From positions 1-20,962 of the forward strand of contig CAJUCO010000042.1 of NCBI GenBank assembly GCA_910585245.1: a stretch of 20,962 nucleotides of DNA, given 5' to 3'. Under the pieces are notes generated by a model that did not search any database, was not told the origin of the DNA, and saw nothing but the letters and a program-made list of their open reading frames with translations. Positions within the stretch are counted from its first letter, which is position 1. Each line of letters begins with the position of its first letter. The DNA comes from an uncultured Oscillibacter sp. GTDB taxonomy: Bacteria; Bacillota; Clostridia; Oscillospirales; Oscillospiraceae. Positions 14,299-20,962 of this stretch are shown here, one piece after another. The position numbers were made by a program, and so were the translations under genes.

Positions 14299-15396
14299 AT
14301 GACAGTTGAAGAATATGTAGCAAAGGCCCGGCAGGACGGGGCCTCGGACATTCACCTGGTCTGTGGGCTGACGCCCCGCTGCCGGATCGACGGATTTATC
14401 CGGGAAATGAACAGCGCGCCCCTGACCGCCGGGGAATGCCTGGAGACTGCCCGGGAGCTGGCCGGGTCCCAGATTCGCCAGGCGGAGACCGTAGGCGAGC
14501 TGGATCTGGCCCAGACCATTGCCGGGGTCCGCTGCCGGGTGAACCTCTTCCGCCAGCAGGAGGCGTGGTCCGCCGCCATCCGGCTTTTAAACGATCACAT
14601 TCCGGATTTGTCCGAGCTGGGCCTGCCCAAGGTTGTCTCCGAATTTCCCGCCTACAGCCAGGGGCTGGTGCTCATCACCGGCGAGACGGGCTCCGGCAAG
14701 TCCACCACCCTGGCGGCGGTGCTGAATCAGATCAACCGGAACGAGGCCAAGCACATCCTCACGCTGGAGGACCCCATCGAGTATGTTTACACCCCGGAAA
14801 AATGCGTCATCAACCAGCGGGAGATCGGCCGGGACACGGGGAGCTTTGCCACCGGGCTCCGGGCCGCTCTGCGGGAGGACCCGGACGTGATTCTGGTTGG
14901 CGAGATGCGGGACCTGGAAACCATCGAGACGGCGCTGACCGCCGCCGAAACGGGGCACCTGGTGTTCGGCACCGTCCACACCAACTCCGCCGCCGACTCC
15001 ATCGACCGCATTGTGGACGTGTTCCCCGCGGAGCGGCAGCAGCAGATTCGCCTCCAGCTCTCCATGTCCTTAAAGGCGGTCCTCAGCCAGCAGCTTTTGC
15101 CCAAGGTGGGCGGGGGCCGGGTGCTGGCCTGTGAGGTGATGAAAACCGACGGGGCCATTCGAAACCTGATCCGGGAGGGCAAAACCCCTCAGATCGCCAA
15201 CTCCATTCAAACCACCGGGGCAATTGGGAATATCCTGATGGACAAGGCCCTGAACACGCTGTATGCCGCCGGGACCATCAGCAGGGAAACCTATGAATCC
15301 GCCCTGAGGGACCCCTCGGCAAGCAAGGGGGCCAAGGGGCCCTCTCCCGCCCCGGAAATGAACGCCATGCGGGGGCCGGGGTTCAAGAGGCTGTAA
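14299..15396 (+). CDS. pilT: Type IV pilus retraction ATPase PilT
   Basis: 365 aa, the usual PilT length. Walker A GETGSGKS (128-135), Asp box EDPIEY, GEMRD, and His box GHLVFGTVHTNS are all present. The PilT-specific AIRNLI motif needed for retraction is intact (286-291). It has no tetracysteine and no MshEN domain, which separates it from PilB. It depolymerises the pilus, allowing twitching, DNA uptake or force-dependent adhesion. ATG at 14299 follows GAGGAGGG. The 77-nt gap after pilB shows no clear promoter or terminator, so it is probably co-transcribed. Confidence 0.97.
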   Translation: MTVEEYVAKARQDGASDIHLVCGLTPRCRIDGFIREMNSAPLTAGECLETARELAGSQIRQAETVGELDLAQTIAGVRCRVNLFRQQEAWSAAIRLLNDHIPDLSELGLPKVVSEFPAYSQGLVLITGETGSGKSTTLAAVLNQINRNEAKHILTLEDPIEYVYTPEKCVINQREIGRDTGSFATGLRAALREDPDVILVGEMRDLETIETALTAAETGHLVFGTVHTNSAADSIDRIVDVFPAERQQQIRLQLSMSLKAVLSQQLLPKVGGGRVLACEVMKTDGAIRNLIREGKTPQIANSIQTTGAIGNILMDKALNTLYAAGTISRETYESALRDPSASKGAKGPSPAPEMNAMRGPGFKRL

Positions 15397-15408
15397 AGGA
15401 GGCGAGCT

Positions 15409-16617
15409 ATGCCCACCTATAAATACGAGGGCGCATACACCAGCGGGGAGAAAGTCTCCGGCGTGGTGGAGGCGGTCAGCCAGACCGACGCGGTGGCCAA
15501 GGTCCGGCAAAACTGCGAAATTGTCCTCTCCATCAAGGAGGTTCCCAGAACCGCCGCCCGGGACCCCCTGTCCAAGCTCCAGAAAATCACCGCCAAGAGC
15601 CTCTCCCTCACCTGCCAGCAATTTTCCATCATCCTCAAGGCCGGACTGCCCCTGGTGCAGACGGTGGATCTGGTGGCAGACCAGTGCCCGGACAAAAACC
15701 TGGCCGCTTTGCTGAAACAGGTGTCGGAGGACGTGTCCAACGGCTGGTCCATGAGCTACAGCTTTGAACAGCGGGGGGCCAAGGTCCTCCCCGTCACCTT
15801 CCGGGAGACGGTCCGGGCGGGGGAGGAGTCCGGCGACGTCCAGTCCGCCTTCGAGCGCATGGCGGACTACTTCCAGCGGATGAACAAGACCCACGAGAGT
15901 CTGGTATCCGCCCTCACATACCCCGCCTTCGTCATTTTCGTGGCGGTGATCGTCGTGGGTATCATCATGGGCTACGCCGTGCCCACCTTCATCGGGCTGT
16001 TCGAGTCCTTTGACATGGAGCTTCCCTGGGCAACCCGGGCGCTGATCGCCATGTCCGGCTTCTTCCAGAAATACACCCTGGTCCTCATTGCCCTGATTGT
16101 CCTGGCCGTCTTTCTCCTGCGGCTCTACGGAACCACGGAGAAGGGCGGGCCCAGGCTGGCAAGGGCCCAGCTTCACCTTCCCATCGTCGGCGGCATCGTC
16201 CGGATGTCCAACGCCAGCCAGTTCGCCCATACCATGAGCACCCTGCTTTCCGCCGGAATGCCCATCCTTCAGGCGATTGACGCTTCCGGCAGGACCATGT
16301 CGAACCTCTGCATGGCCCAGGAGGTGCTGGAGACCCTCTCCGGCGTGGAGAGCGGGCGGACCTTTGGAGAGTGCCTGAGCTACAGCAAGGAGATGCCCGC
16401 CATGCTGGCCCAGATGACCGCCGTGGGCGAAACGACGGGCTCTATGGAGACCACCCTTCAAGTCCTGGCGGAGTATTACGACAATGAAACCGACCTCCTG
16501 TCCAAGCGGGCCTTGTCCCTGCTGGAACCGGCCCTCATCGTGGTCCTGGCCGTTTTTGTCGTGTTTATCCTCATGTCGGTATATCTGCCCATGTTCAGTA
16601 TGTACGAAGGATTTTAA
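15409..16617 (+). CDS. pilC: Type IV pilus inner-membrane platform protein PilC
   Basis: 402 aa, typical for PilC/GspF. It has two cytoplasmic T2SSF repeats (about residues 65-190 and 265-395; the first contains SLTCQQFSIILKAGLPL, the second ASQFAHTMSTLLSAGMPI). Membrane segments lie near 165-190, 222-240 and 372-398. It sits in the cytoplasmic membrane and couples PilB or PilT motion to pilin addition or removal. The ATG follows AAGGAGG, 12 nt after pilT. The 80-nt gap downstream carries the pilA promoter. Confidence 0.95.
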   Translation: MPTYKYEGAYTSGEKVSGVVEAVSQTDAVAKVRQNCEIVLSIKEVPRTAARDPLSKLQKITAKSLSLTCQQFSIILKAGLPLVQTVDLVADQCPDKNLAALLKQVSEDVSNGWSMSYSFEQRGAKVLPVTFRETVRAGEESGDVQSAFERMADYFQRMNKTHESLVSALTYPAFVIFVAVIVVGIIMGYAVPTFIGLFESFDMELPWATRALIAMSGFFQKYTLVLIALIVLAVFLLRLYGTTEKGGPRLARAQLHLPIVGGIVRMSNASQFAHTMSTLLSAGMPILQAIDASGRTMSNLCMAQEVLETLSGVESGRTFGECLSYSKEMPAMLAQMTAVGETTGSMETTLQVLAEYYDNETDLLSKRALSLLEPALIVVLAVFVVFILMSVYLPMFSMYEGF

Positions 16618-16632
16618 ACGGTATTCCGGACC

Positions 16633-16660
16633 TTGCCAACCCGGGTCCTGGATATATACT
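16633..16660 (+). promoter_or_regulatory. Promoter for pilA
   Basis: -35 TTGCCA (16633-16638), a 16-nt spacer and -10 TATACT (16655-16660). It lies 37 nt upstream of the pilA ATG. A separate promoter before the major pilin fits its need for much higher expression than the machinery. Confidence 0.6.
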
Positions 16661-16697
16661 TAATTTCAAACGCTTTTGAAAGAGAGGTACACAAATC

Positions 16698-17198
16698 ATG
16701 AACAATTTGAAAGCCAAGCTGAAAAAGCAAGGCGGCTTCACCCTGATCGAGATGCTGATCGTGGTGGCTATCATCGCAATCCTGATCGCCGTGTCCATTC
16801 CCATCGTCAACTCCGCCCTGGAGCGTGCCCGTGAGTCCACGGACGCCGCCAACGAGCGGTCCTTCAAGGCCGAGCTCATGCTGGGCTACACCTTGGGTCT
16901 TTATGAAGGAGCTAACGGCACGGAAACGACCTTTGATGCGGATACTACGTATATCTATGATGCCAGCAACGGCTGCCTCTCTACGAATGCGGTTGCGGCG
17001 GCAGATACGGGCTACGGCAAAAGTACAGCGTATCAAGGCGTTGATAACGAAGAGAGAGCTGGCAAGGTTCTCGCCGGTAAGGTTGATGATGACGGAACAA
17101 TTTCAATGGGATGGGTTGAGGGAGGCTCGACAAGTGCGGATGCTACCATACCATCTCCCAGTAACCTGATTTCTCCCAAAATGATTAGTAAGCCCTGA
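16698..17198 (+). CDS. pilA: Major type IV pilin PilA
   Basis: 166 aa. A basic leader of 13 residues (MNNLKAKLKKQGG) is followed by FTLIEMLIVVAIIAILIAVS, the textbook type IVa pilin helix with Glu at mature position 5. The mature protein is ~153 aa: the N-terminal helix to about residue 55, then a small globular domain rich in Ala, Thr, Asp and Gly. It has a single Cys (GCLS), so no intramolecular disulfide loop as in Neisseria pilin. AGAGAGG precedes the ATG. The first half has the GC-rich codon use of the operon; the second half is noticeably more AT-rich. It is the likely shaft subunit, processed by PilD downstream. Confidence 0.92.
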   Translation: MNNLKAKLKKQGGFTLIEMLIVVAIIAILIAVSIPIVNSALERARESTDAANERSFKAELMLGYTLGLYEGANGTETTFDADTTYIYDASNGCLSTNAVAAADTGYGKSTAYQGVDNEERAGKVLAGKVDDDGTISMGWVEGGSTSADATIPSPSNLISPKMISKP

Positions 17199-17256
17199 TT
17201 GAAACCACTTCTCCGCCCCCATCCGGGTTGGCACAGGGCGGGGGGGAGGAACGGGA

Positions 17257-17274
17257 CGCCCGCGGAAGCGGGCG
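17257..17274. repeat. GC-rich hairpin downstream of pilA
   Basis: CGCCCGC (17257-17263) pairs perfectly with GCGGGCG (17268-17274) around GGAA. A second larger fold, CGCCCTCCA with TGGAGGGCG, follows at about 17273-17317. Neither has a T-run on the plus strand. They may stabilise the 3' end of pilA mRNA or act as weak terminators. No gene is seen in 17199-17350. Confidence 0.45.
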
Positions 17275-17321
17275 CCCTCCAGAGCCTCCGGCAAACCGCC
17301 GGGGGTTGTGGAGGGCGGAAC

Positions 17322-17344
17322 AAAAAAGCCCCCCAAAGGGGGGC
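17322..17344 (-). terminator. Intrinsic terminator of the 48-aa gene
   Basis: On the minus strand, GCCCCCC-TTT-GGGGGGC (17344-17328) is followed by six T (17327-17322). It lies seven bases after the stop codon of the minus-strand gene. Confidence 0.85.
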
Positions 17345-17350
17345 GGACGG

Positions 17351-17497
17351 TTAGCTGCGGAGGTCCTCCTGAAGCAGCTGCTTCAGCTTCGCGATTTCTT
17401 CCAGCACCTTTTCCGGCGTGGGCGCTTCCTCCGCCCGCTCCAGGGCGGCAATGAGCTGGCGCAAATGGCTCTTGAACTGCAAATCGGTCATACCCAT
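17351..17497 (-). CDS. Small conserved-looking protein of unknown function (48 aa), antisense in the pilus locus
   Basis: It reads MGMTDLQFKSHLRQLIAALE and ends LKQLLQEDLRS; the whole protein is predicted to be two amphipathic helices. I recall small proteins starting MGMTDLQFKS in many Clostridia, usually unannotated. It is a complete transcription unit: promoter TTGAAA-17-TACAAT, AAGGAAGG ribosome site 8 nt before the ATG, and a classic terminator right after the stop. It lies on the opposite strand between pilA and pilD, convergent with pilA and divergent from pilD. Function unknown; nothing seen ties it to pilus biogenesis beyond position. An ATG two codons in (17491) is also possible. 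Confidence 0.75.
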   Translation of the reverse strand: MGMTDLQFKSHLRQLIAALERAEEAPTPEKVLEEIAKLKQLLQEDLRS

Positions 17498-17522
17498 GCT
17501 GTTCACCTTCCTTTCCGCCTTT

Positions 17523-17551
17523 ATTGTACCATGTCCCAAGGGGGATTTCAA
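17523..17551 (-). promoter_or_regulatory. Promoter of the 48-aa gene
   Basis: Minus-strand -35 TTGAAA (17551-17546), a 17-nt spacer and -10 TACAAT (17528-17523), 26 nt upstream of the ATG. It shares the short gap in front of pilD. No equally good plus-strand promoter for pilD was seen there. Confidence 0.7.
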
Positions 17552-17593
17552 CTTGGCAAATGATGAATTTTGTGTGACAAACAGGAGGGCCCC

Positions 17594-18373
17594 ATGGAAG
17601 AAGAACAAATCTGGAGGGCGTTTCTCTGCTTCTGGCTGGCGGTTTCCGGCGCGGTGCTGGGCAGCTTTCTGGACTGCGCCGTCTCCCGCTGGGCGGAGGA
17701 GGACCCCCATCCCTTTGCCGGGCGGTCCCGGTGCGCCTCCTGCGGGCACGTCCTGGGGGCCCGGGATTTGGTTCCGGTGCTCAGCTATCTACTCCGCCGG
17801 GGGCGGTGCCGCTGGTGCGGAGAGAGGATTCCCCCGGAGTGCCTGTGGGCGGAGCTGGCGGGGGCGGCGGCGTTTTTGTGGGTGGGCCTGCGCTTCGGCC
17901 TGTGCCCGGAGCTGGGGCAGTGGCTGGTTTTCGCCTTTTTGCTGCTGGCCCTGAGCCTGACGGACCGGGCGAAGCGGATCATCCCCGACAAGCTGCTGCT
18001 TTTGCTGGCGGCGAACCGGGCGGCGTGGTTTTTCGTCCTGGGCCACGGGGCCCGGGAGGCGCTGGAGACGGGAAAGGCCCTGGCGGTTCCGGCGGCGCTG
18101 CTGGCCCTGGTGCTGGTGATGGAACGGCTTATGGGCCGGGAGGCCATGGGCGGCGGGGACATCAAGCTGCTGTTCGCCCTGGCGCTGTACCTGAGCTGGG
18201 CGGAGCTGTTTCTCACGCTGCTGGCCGGGTGCCTGCTGGGCCTTTTGTGGGCCGGGCTGACCCGGCGGAGCAAAGGGGCGGCCATGCCCTTCGGGCCCTT
18301 TCTGGCGGCGGGGGCGGTGCTGGCGGTATGCGGCGGCGGCCCGGTGCTGGAGTGGTACTTTGGCCTGTTTTGA
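17594..18373 (+). CDS. pilD: Prepilin peptidase PilD
   Basis: 259 aa polytopic membrane aspartic protease of family A24, which cuts prepilins after the leader Gly and in bifunctional members N-methylates the new N-terminus. The zinc-binding CxxC pairs of the methylase-linked domain are present: C47/C50 (CASCG) and C72/C75 (CRWCG). The catalytic Asp residues are D124 (LTDRAKRIIPD) and D189 (GGGDIK). About six to eight hydrophobic segments are visible. ATG at 17594 follows AGGAGGG; the frame is open to 17570 but without a better start. It should process PilA, the minor pilins and the giant prepilin. The next gene starts 15 nt downstream. Confidence 0.96.
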   Translation: MEEEQIWRAFLCFWLAVSGAVLGSFLDCAVSRWAEEDPHPFAGRSRCASCGHVLGARDLVPVLSYLLRRGRCRWCGERIPPECLWAELAGAAAFLWVGLRFGLCPELGQWLVFAFLLLALSLTDRAKRIIPDKLLLLLAANRAAWFFVLGHGAREALETGKALAVPAALLALVLVMERLMGREAMGGGDIKLLFALALYLSWAELFLTLLAGCLLGLLWAGLTRRSKGAAMPFGPFLAAGAVLAVCGGGPVLEWYFGLF

Positions 18374-18388
18374 GAAGGAGAGGGATAT

Positions 18389-19369
18389 ATGGGAAAGACA
18401 AGGCTGGGATTTGACATCGGAAGCAGCAGCCTGAAAATCGCGGTGCTCCGGGGAAACGAAATCCGGATAGAAGAGGCCCGCCTGCCGGAGAACATGGTGG
18501 ATGGGACAGGGCAGATCGTCCTGCCCCACGCTTTCGCGCAATTTATGAGGCAGACCAGGAAGGAGCTGTCCCTTCCCCGGGGCCAGGCGGCGCTGGCGCT
18601 GCCCCCCAGCCAGGTGATCTGCCGCCTGGTGACCATGCCCCGGATGACCACGGAACAGCTTATGCTGAACCTGCCCTATGAATTTTCGGACTTCATCCAG
18701 GGTGTGGCGGACCAGTACCACTGTGACTACGCTGTCTGCGTTTCCGCCGAGGAGGACGACGAGGCCCAGGGCGTGCCCATGATGGCCGCCGTGGCGGCGA
18801 AGCAGACCCTGGCGGAGTACACCCGGATGTTTGCCCAGGCGGGCTTCCGGCTAAAAACCGTCCTGCCCCAGGAGATGACGCTGATTCAGCTCTGCCAGAC
18901 CCGGGGGGCGGGGGCGGACGACTTCTGCTTTGTGGACCTGGGGCACCAGTTCACCAGAATTACCGTGGTCTGGCGGGACCGAATCCAGGCCACCCGGCAG
19001 ATCGCCCTGGGCGGGCGGAATCTGGATACCGTCGTGGCAAACGAACTGGGGGTGGACCCCTTCCTGTCCAACACCTACAAGGCATCAAACTTCCAGAATG
19101 TGCTGACCCTCCCCGCCGTGGCGGAAGTCTGCGACCGCATCGCGGTGGAGATTTTGAAGGTGATCAACTTCTATCAGTTTACCTACCGTTCCAGCAGTCT
19201 GAGCGGCATATACCTGGTGGGCGGCGGCGCGGCCCTGCCGCTGCTGCGGCAGAGCATCGAAAGCACGGTGGGCCTGCCGCTGCTGGACCCGGCGGACCTG
19301 CTGCCGGAGGCCGGCGAACGGGCCGCCGCGGGCGTTTTTGCCGCCGGCGCGGTCATGGGAGGGAAATGA
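18389..19369 (+). CDS. pilM: Type IV pilus assembly ATPase-like protein PilM
   Basis: 326 aa, actin-like fold. Phosphate-1 motif FDIGSSSLK (8-16), phosphate-2 motif FVDLGHQFTRI and adenosine motif YLVGGGAALP are in the expected order. It is a cytoplasmic ring protein that binds the N-terminal tail of PilN and links the platform to the motors. The ATG follows AAGGAGAGGG. It is one base from the start of pilN and clearly co-transcribed with pilN and pilO. Length is slightly shorter than the usual ~350 aa. Confidence 0.93.
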   Translation: MGKTRLGFDIGSSSLKIAVLRGNEIRIEEARLPENMVDGTGQIVLPHAFAQFMRQTRKELSLPRGQAALALPPSQVICRLVTMPRMTTEQLMLNLPYEFSDFIQGVADQYHCDYAVCVSAEEDDEAQGVPMMAAVAAKQTLAEYTRMFAQAGFRLKTVLPQEMTLIQLCQTRGAGADDFCFVDLGHQFTRITVVWRDRIQATRQIALGGRNLDTVVANELGVDPFLSNTYKASNFQNVLTLPAVAEVCDRIAVEILKVINFYQFTYRSSSLSGIYLVGGGAALPLLRQSIESTVGLPLLDPADLLPEAGERAAAGVFAAGAVMGGK

Positions 19370-19370
19370 G

Positions 19371-19943
19371 ATGAGCAAACGAAAAGCGGCCTATCCCGCC
19401 AAGCGGTCCATGAACCTGTTCTATAAGCCGGACCGCACCACGAAGCCGGCCACCGTTGCCCTGTACGTATTCTTTGTCCTGGTATGTTTGCTGGGGCTGA
19501 GCAAATTCCTGGTTTACGATGTTTGGATGGAAACCGTTCAGGCCCAGCAGGCGCTGGCCGCGGCAGAGCAGCAGCGAAACAGCCTTCTGCTGGAACTGAA
19601 GGATTACAATGAGGTTCGGGAGCGGTATAGCCGCTACTCGGCCACGGAGGAGGAGAGGGCCCTCATTGACCGCATGGAGGTCCTGGCTCTGCTGGACGAG
19701 GCCGTGGGTTCCACTGCGGACATGGACACAATGTCCATCAGCGGGTCCACGGTCCAGCTCCAGTTCTCCGGCGTAACCCTGGCCCAGACGGCCCAGATCG
19801 TCCACGCCTTGGAGGAGTCCCCCATTGTGGCCTTCACCACGGTCAACACCGCCGCCACCACCCAGTCGGAGGTCGCGGATATCAGCGCCCCGGTGCAGGC
19901 CGCCATGCTGATTCAGCTGCAAAAGGAGGTGGAGGAAGGATGA
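19371..19943 (+). CDS. pilN: Type IV pilus alignment protein PilN
   Basis: 190 aa. It has a short cytoplasmic tail (MSKRKAAYPAKRSMNLFYKP; NLFY resembles the PilM-binding INLLP-type motif in position), one membrane helix (~residues 24-45), a coiled coil (~50-90) and a small extracytoplasmic domain. ATG at 19371, one base after the pilM stop, has GGGAGGG nearby; ATG at 19356 in the same frame overlaps pilM and is less likely. Its stop overlaps pilO by 4 nt. Sequence similarity in this family is low, so the name rests on architecture plus gene order. Confidence 0.85.
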   Translation: MSKRKAAYPAKRSMNLFYKPDRTTKPATVALYVFFVLVCLLGLSKFLVYDVWMETVQAQQALAAAEQQRNSLLLELKDYNEVRERYSRYSATEEERALIDRMEVLALLDEAVGSTADMDTMSISGSTVQLQFSGVTLAQTAQIVHALEESPIVAFTTVNTAATTQSEVADISAPVQAAMLIQLQKEVEEG

Positions 19944-20497
19944 GAAGGCAACTGACTGCCCGGGAGTGGATGCTCTTGGCGCTGCTGGGAGTCATTCTGC
20001 TCATCAGCGGTTATATGCTGCTGTTTTATATCCCGCAGACTACCGAGCGGGACCGCTGTATCGGGGAAACGGAAACCTGCCAAATCGAGATCGAGGCCGC
20101 CCAGCTCCGCCTGACGGAGAAGCGCCGGATGGAGCGGGAGCTGGAGGAGCTGTTCGCCGCCGAGGTGCCGCCTCTGAGCATCGCCGACTATGACAACCTC
20201 CAGCCCGTCATGTTCGAGCTGAACTCCATCCTGGCCTCCACACAGGATTACAGCCTCTCTTTCAGCACCGTGGACGCCTCCCAAACCATTGTCCGCCGGA
20301 GCATCTCCATTGCTTTCACCACCGACAGCTATGCCTCCGCCAAGGCGGTGCTCCAGCAGCTCCACGACAGCGCCTATCGCTGTATGCTGGACAGTGTGAG
20401 CCTGAACCTTGGCCGGGATGCGCAGGGCCCTGTGACGGTCAGCGGAACCATTGTATTTTTTGAGTACCAGGCCAACCCCCAGGCCCCCGCCGCGTGA
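19940..20497 (+). CDS. pilO: Type IV pilus alignment protein PilO
   Basis: 185 aa. One N-terminal membrane helix (~residues 11-32, MLLALLGVILLISGYMLLFY), a coiled coil (~36-72) and a ferredoxin-like extracytoplasmic domain (~75-175). The layout is the same as PilN, its expected partner in the PilM/N/O platform. The ATG overlaps the pilN stop (ATGA), with GGAGG upstream. In Gram-negatives pilP and pilQ usually follow; here there are none, consistent with a single-membrane cell. It is the last intact gene of the locus. Confidence 0.87.
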   Translation: MRRQLTAREWMLLALLGVILLISGYMLLFYIPQTTERDRCIGETETCQIEIEAAQLRLTEKRRMERELEELFAAEVPPLSIADYDNLQPVMFELNSILASTQDYSLSFSTVDASQTIVRRSISIAFTTDSYASAKAVLQQLHDSAYRCMLDSVSLNLGRDAQGPVTVSGTIVFFEYQANPQAPAA

Positions 20498-20531
20498 GAG
20501 CTGTTCAAAGTGAGACAAGCGTGGAAATCAT

Positions 20532-20574
20532 CAGGAGGATATCCAAGGTGAGTTTTGCACAGTATCATATGTGA
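20532..20574 (+). pseudogene. Ribosome site plus 8-codon frame, possible truncated gene start
   Basis: CAGGAGG (20532-20538) precedes GTG at 20548, which opens MSFAQYHM and then stops at 20572-20574. An inverted repeat GTATCA-TATG-TGATAC (20562-20577) covers the end. This could be the stump of a gene that once followed pilO, a tiny leader peptide, or chance. Confidence 0.25.
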
Positions 20575-20620
20575 TACAGAGCGGAATGCAATGGCGTCTA
20601 TTTTATCAAAGCCAACTCCA

Positions 20621-20670
20621 AAGGGCGTTTCCTTCTGCCGCTTGCGGCAGGAGGAAACGCCCTTGATTTT
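20621..20670 (+). terminator. Strong hairpin, likely terminator of the pilus operon
   Basis: A 21-nt arm AAGGGCGTTTCCTTCTGCCG(C) (20621-20641) pairs with 20644-20664 with a single G-T wobble, around a CTTG tetraloop. It is followed by GATTTT. It lies 123 nt after pilO. Confidence 0.65.
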
Positions 20671-20682
20671 ACACCGGAGGCT

Positions 20683-20907
20683 TCAGCGCTCCAACGGATA
20701 CAACCGGCCGAGGACTTCAGTCCGGAAACCCTTGTCCAGACAAAACGCAATGAGTTCCAGGAATTTCGTCTGCAAGAATGCGAGGCAGCGTTGATAATAC
20801 GCCAACGATTTTTCTGACTTGCGCGTGAACGTATGCCGGGGCGTAAAGCCAAAAGGCGGACTGAAGACGGGAGATGCTTCCCACCTATGGCTTCCTATGA
20901 CAACGTC
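20683..20907 (-). pseudogene. Start-less reading frame, possible gene remnant
   Basis: An open frame of 74 codons on the minus strand lacks any ATG, GTG or TTG start with a ribosome site, and begins directly after a TAA. It contains natural-looking protein sequence (FGFTPRHTFTRKSEKSLAYY, later LELIAFCLDKGFRTEV, ending LYPLER). I do not recognise the family; a decayed transposase or regulator is possible. The other two frames are less protein-like. The rest of 20498-20962 shows nothing else I can support as a gene. Confidence 0.25.
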
Positions 20908-20962
20908 TTAGGTAGTGTTCACATAAGCACATCGACAATGAGAGCAAAAAAGACAAAAGCCA

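Noticed and set aside
20919..20962. A possible C-terminal gene fragment on the minus strand at the window edge (AFVFFALIVDVLM)
   Set aside because: Only about 14 codons are visible, too few to support a gene call.
1..20962. CRISPR array, tRNA, rRNA or prophage structural genes
   Set aside because: No regularly spaced repeats, tRNA-like cloverleaf with CCA end, rRNA sequence or phage gene beyond the lone recombinase was seen.

Overview
The window looks like chromosomal DNA from a GC-rich, Gram-positive anaerobe of the class Clostridia, most likely an Oscillospiraceae-type gut bacterium (Flavonifractor, Lawsonibacter or Oscillibacter-like). The basis is strong AGGAGG ribosome sites, sigma-A type promoters, a type IV pilus set with PilM, PilN and PilO but no secretin, and small proteins of a kind common in that group. 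No species is claimed.

Left end (1-2800): a divergent amino-acid or purine-metabolism locus. A partial M20/YgeY-type hydrolase runs leftward from its own promoter. Rightward from a second promoter lie a YheO/DauR-type PAS plus HTH regulator, whose only sensible start is ACG, and a fold-type II PLP enzyme. This unit ends in a ~220-bp MITE-like element made of four hairpins with inverted-repeat ends.

Middle (2800-4966): small accessory genes. These are a 69-aa protein of unknown function, a divergent 64-aa ribbon-helix-helix-like protein, a 20-bp near-perfect hairpin, and a complete 281-aa tyrosine recombinase. Two 73-bp direct repeats follow the recombinase immediately, then a long AT-rich leader with a good -10 box.

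Right (4967-20497): a type IV pilus locus. Its order is a giant 1,944-aa prepilin-like protein (class III signal plus three blocks of GLUG-type repeats), three minor pilin-like proteins, PilB with an N-terminal MshEN c-di-GMP motif pair, PilT, PilC, major pilin PilA with its own promoter, a 48-aa gene on the opposite strand, prepilin peptidase PilD, then PilM, PilN and PilO. PilD would process the prepilins. PilM, PilN and PilO with PilC form the membrane platform, PilB extends the pilus and PilT retracts it. The minor pilins probably make a tip complex that displays the giant protein as an adhesin. The locus ends in a strong hairpin followed by degenerate sequence (20498-20962).

The most interesting element is the giant GLUG prepilin heading the pilus operon, next to a recombinase and tandem repeats and upstream of a predicted c-di-GMP-responsive PilB. 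No rRNA, tRNA, CRISPR array or complete insertion sequence was seen.
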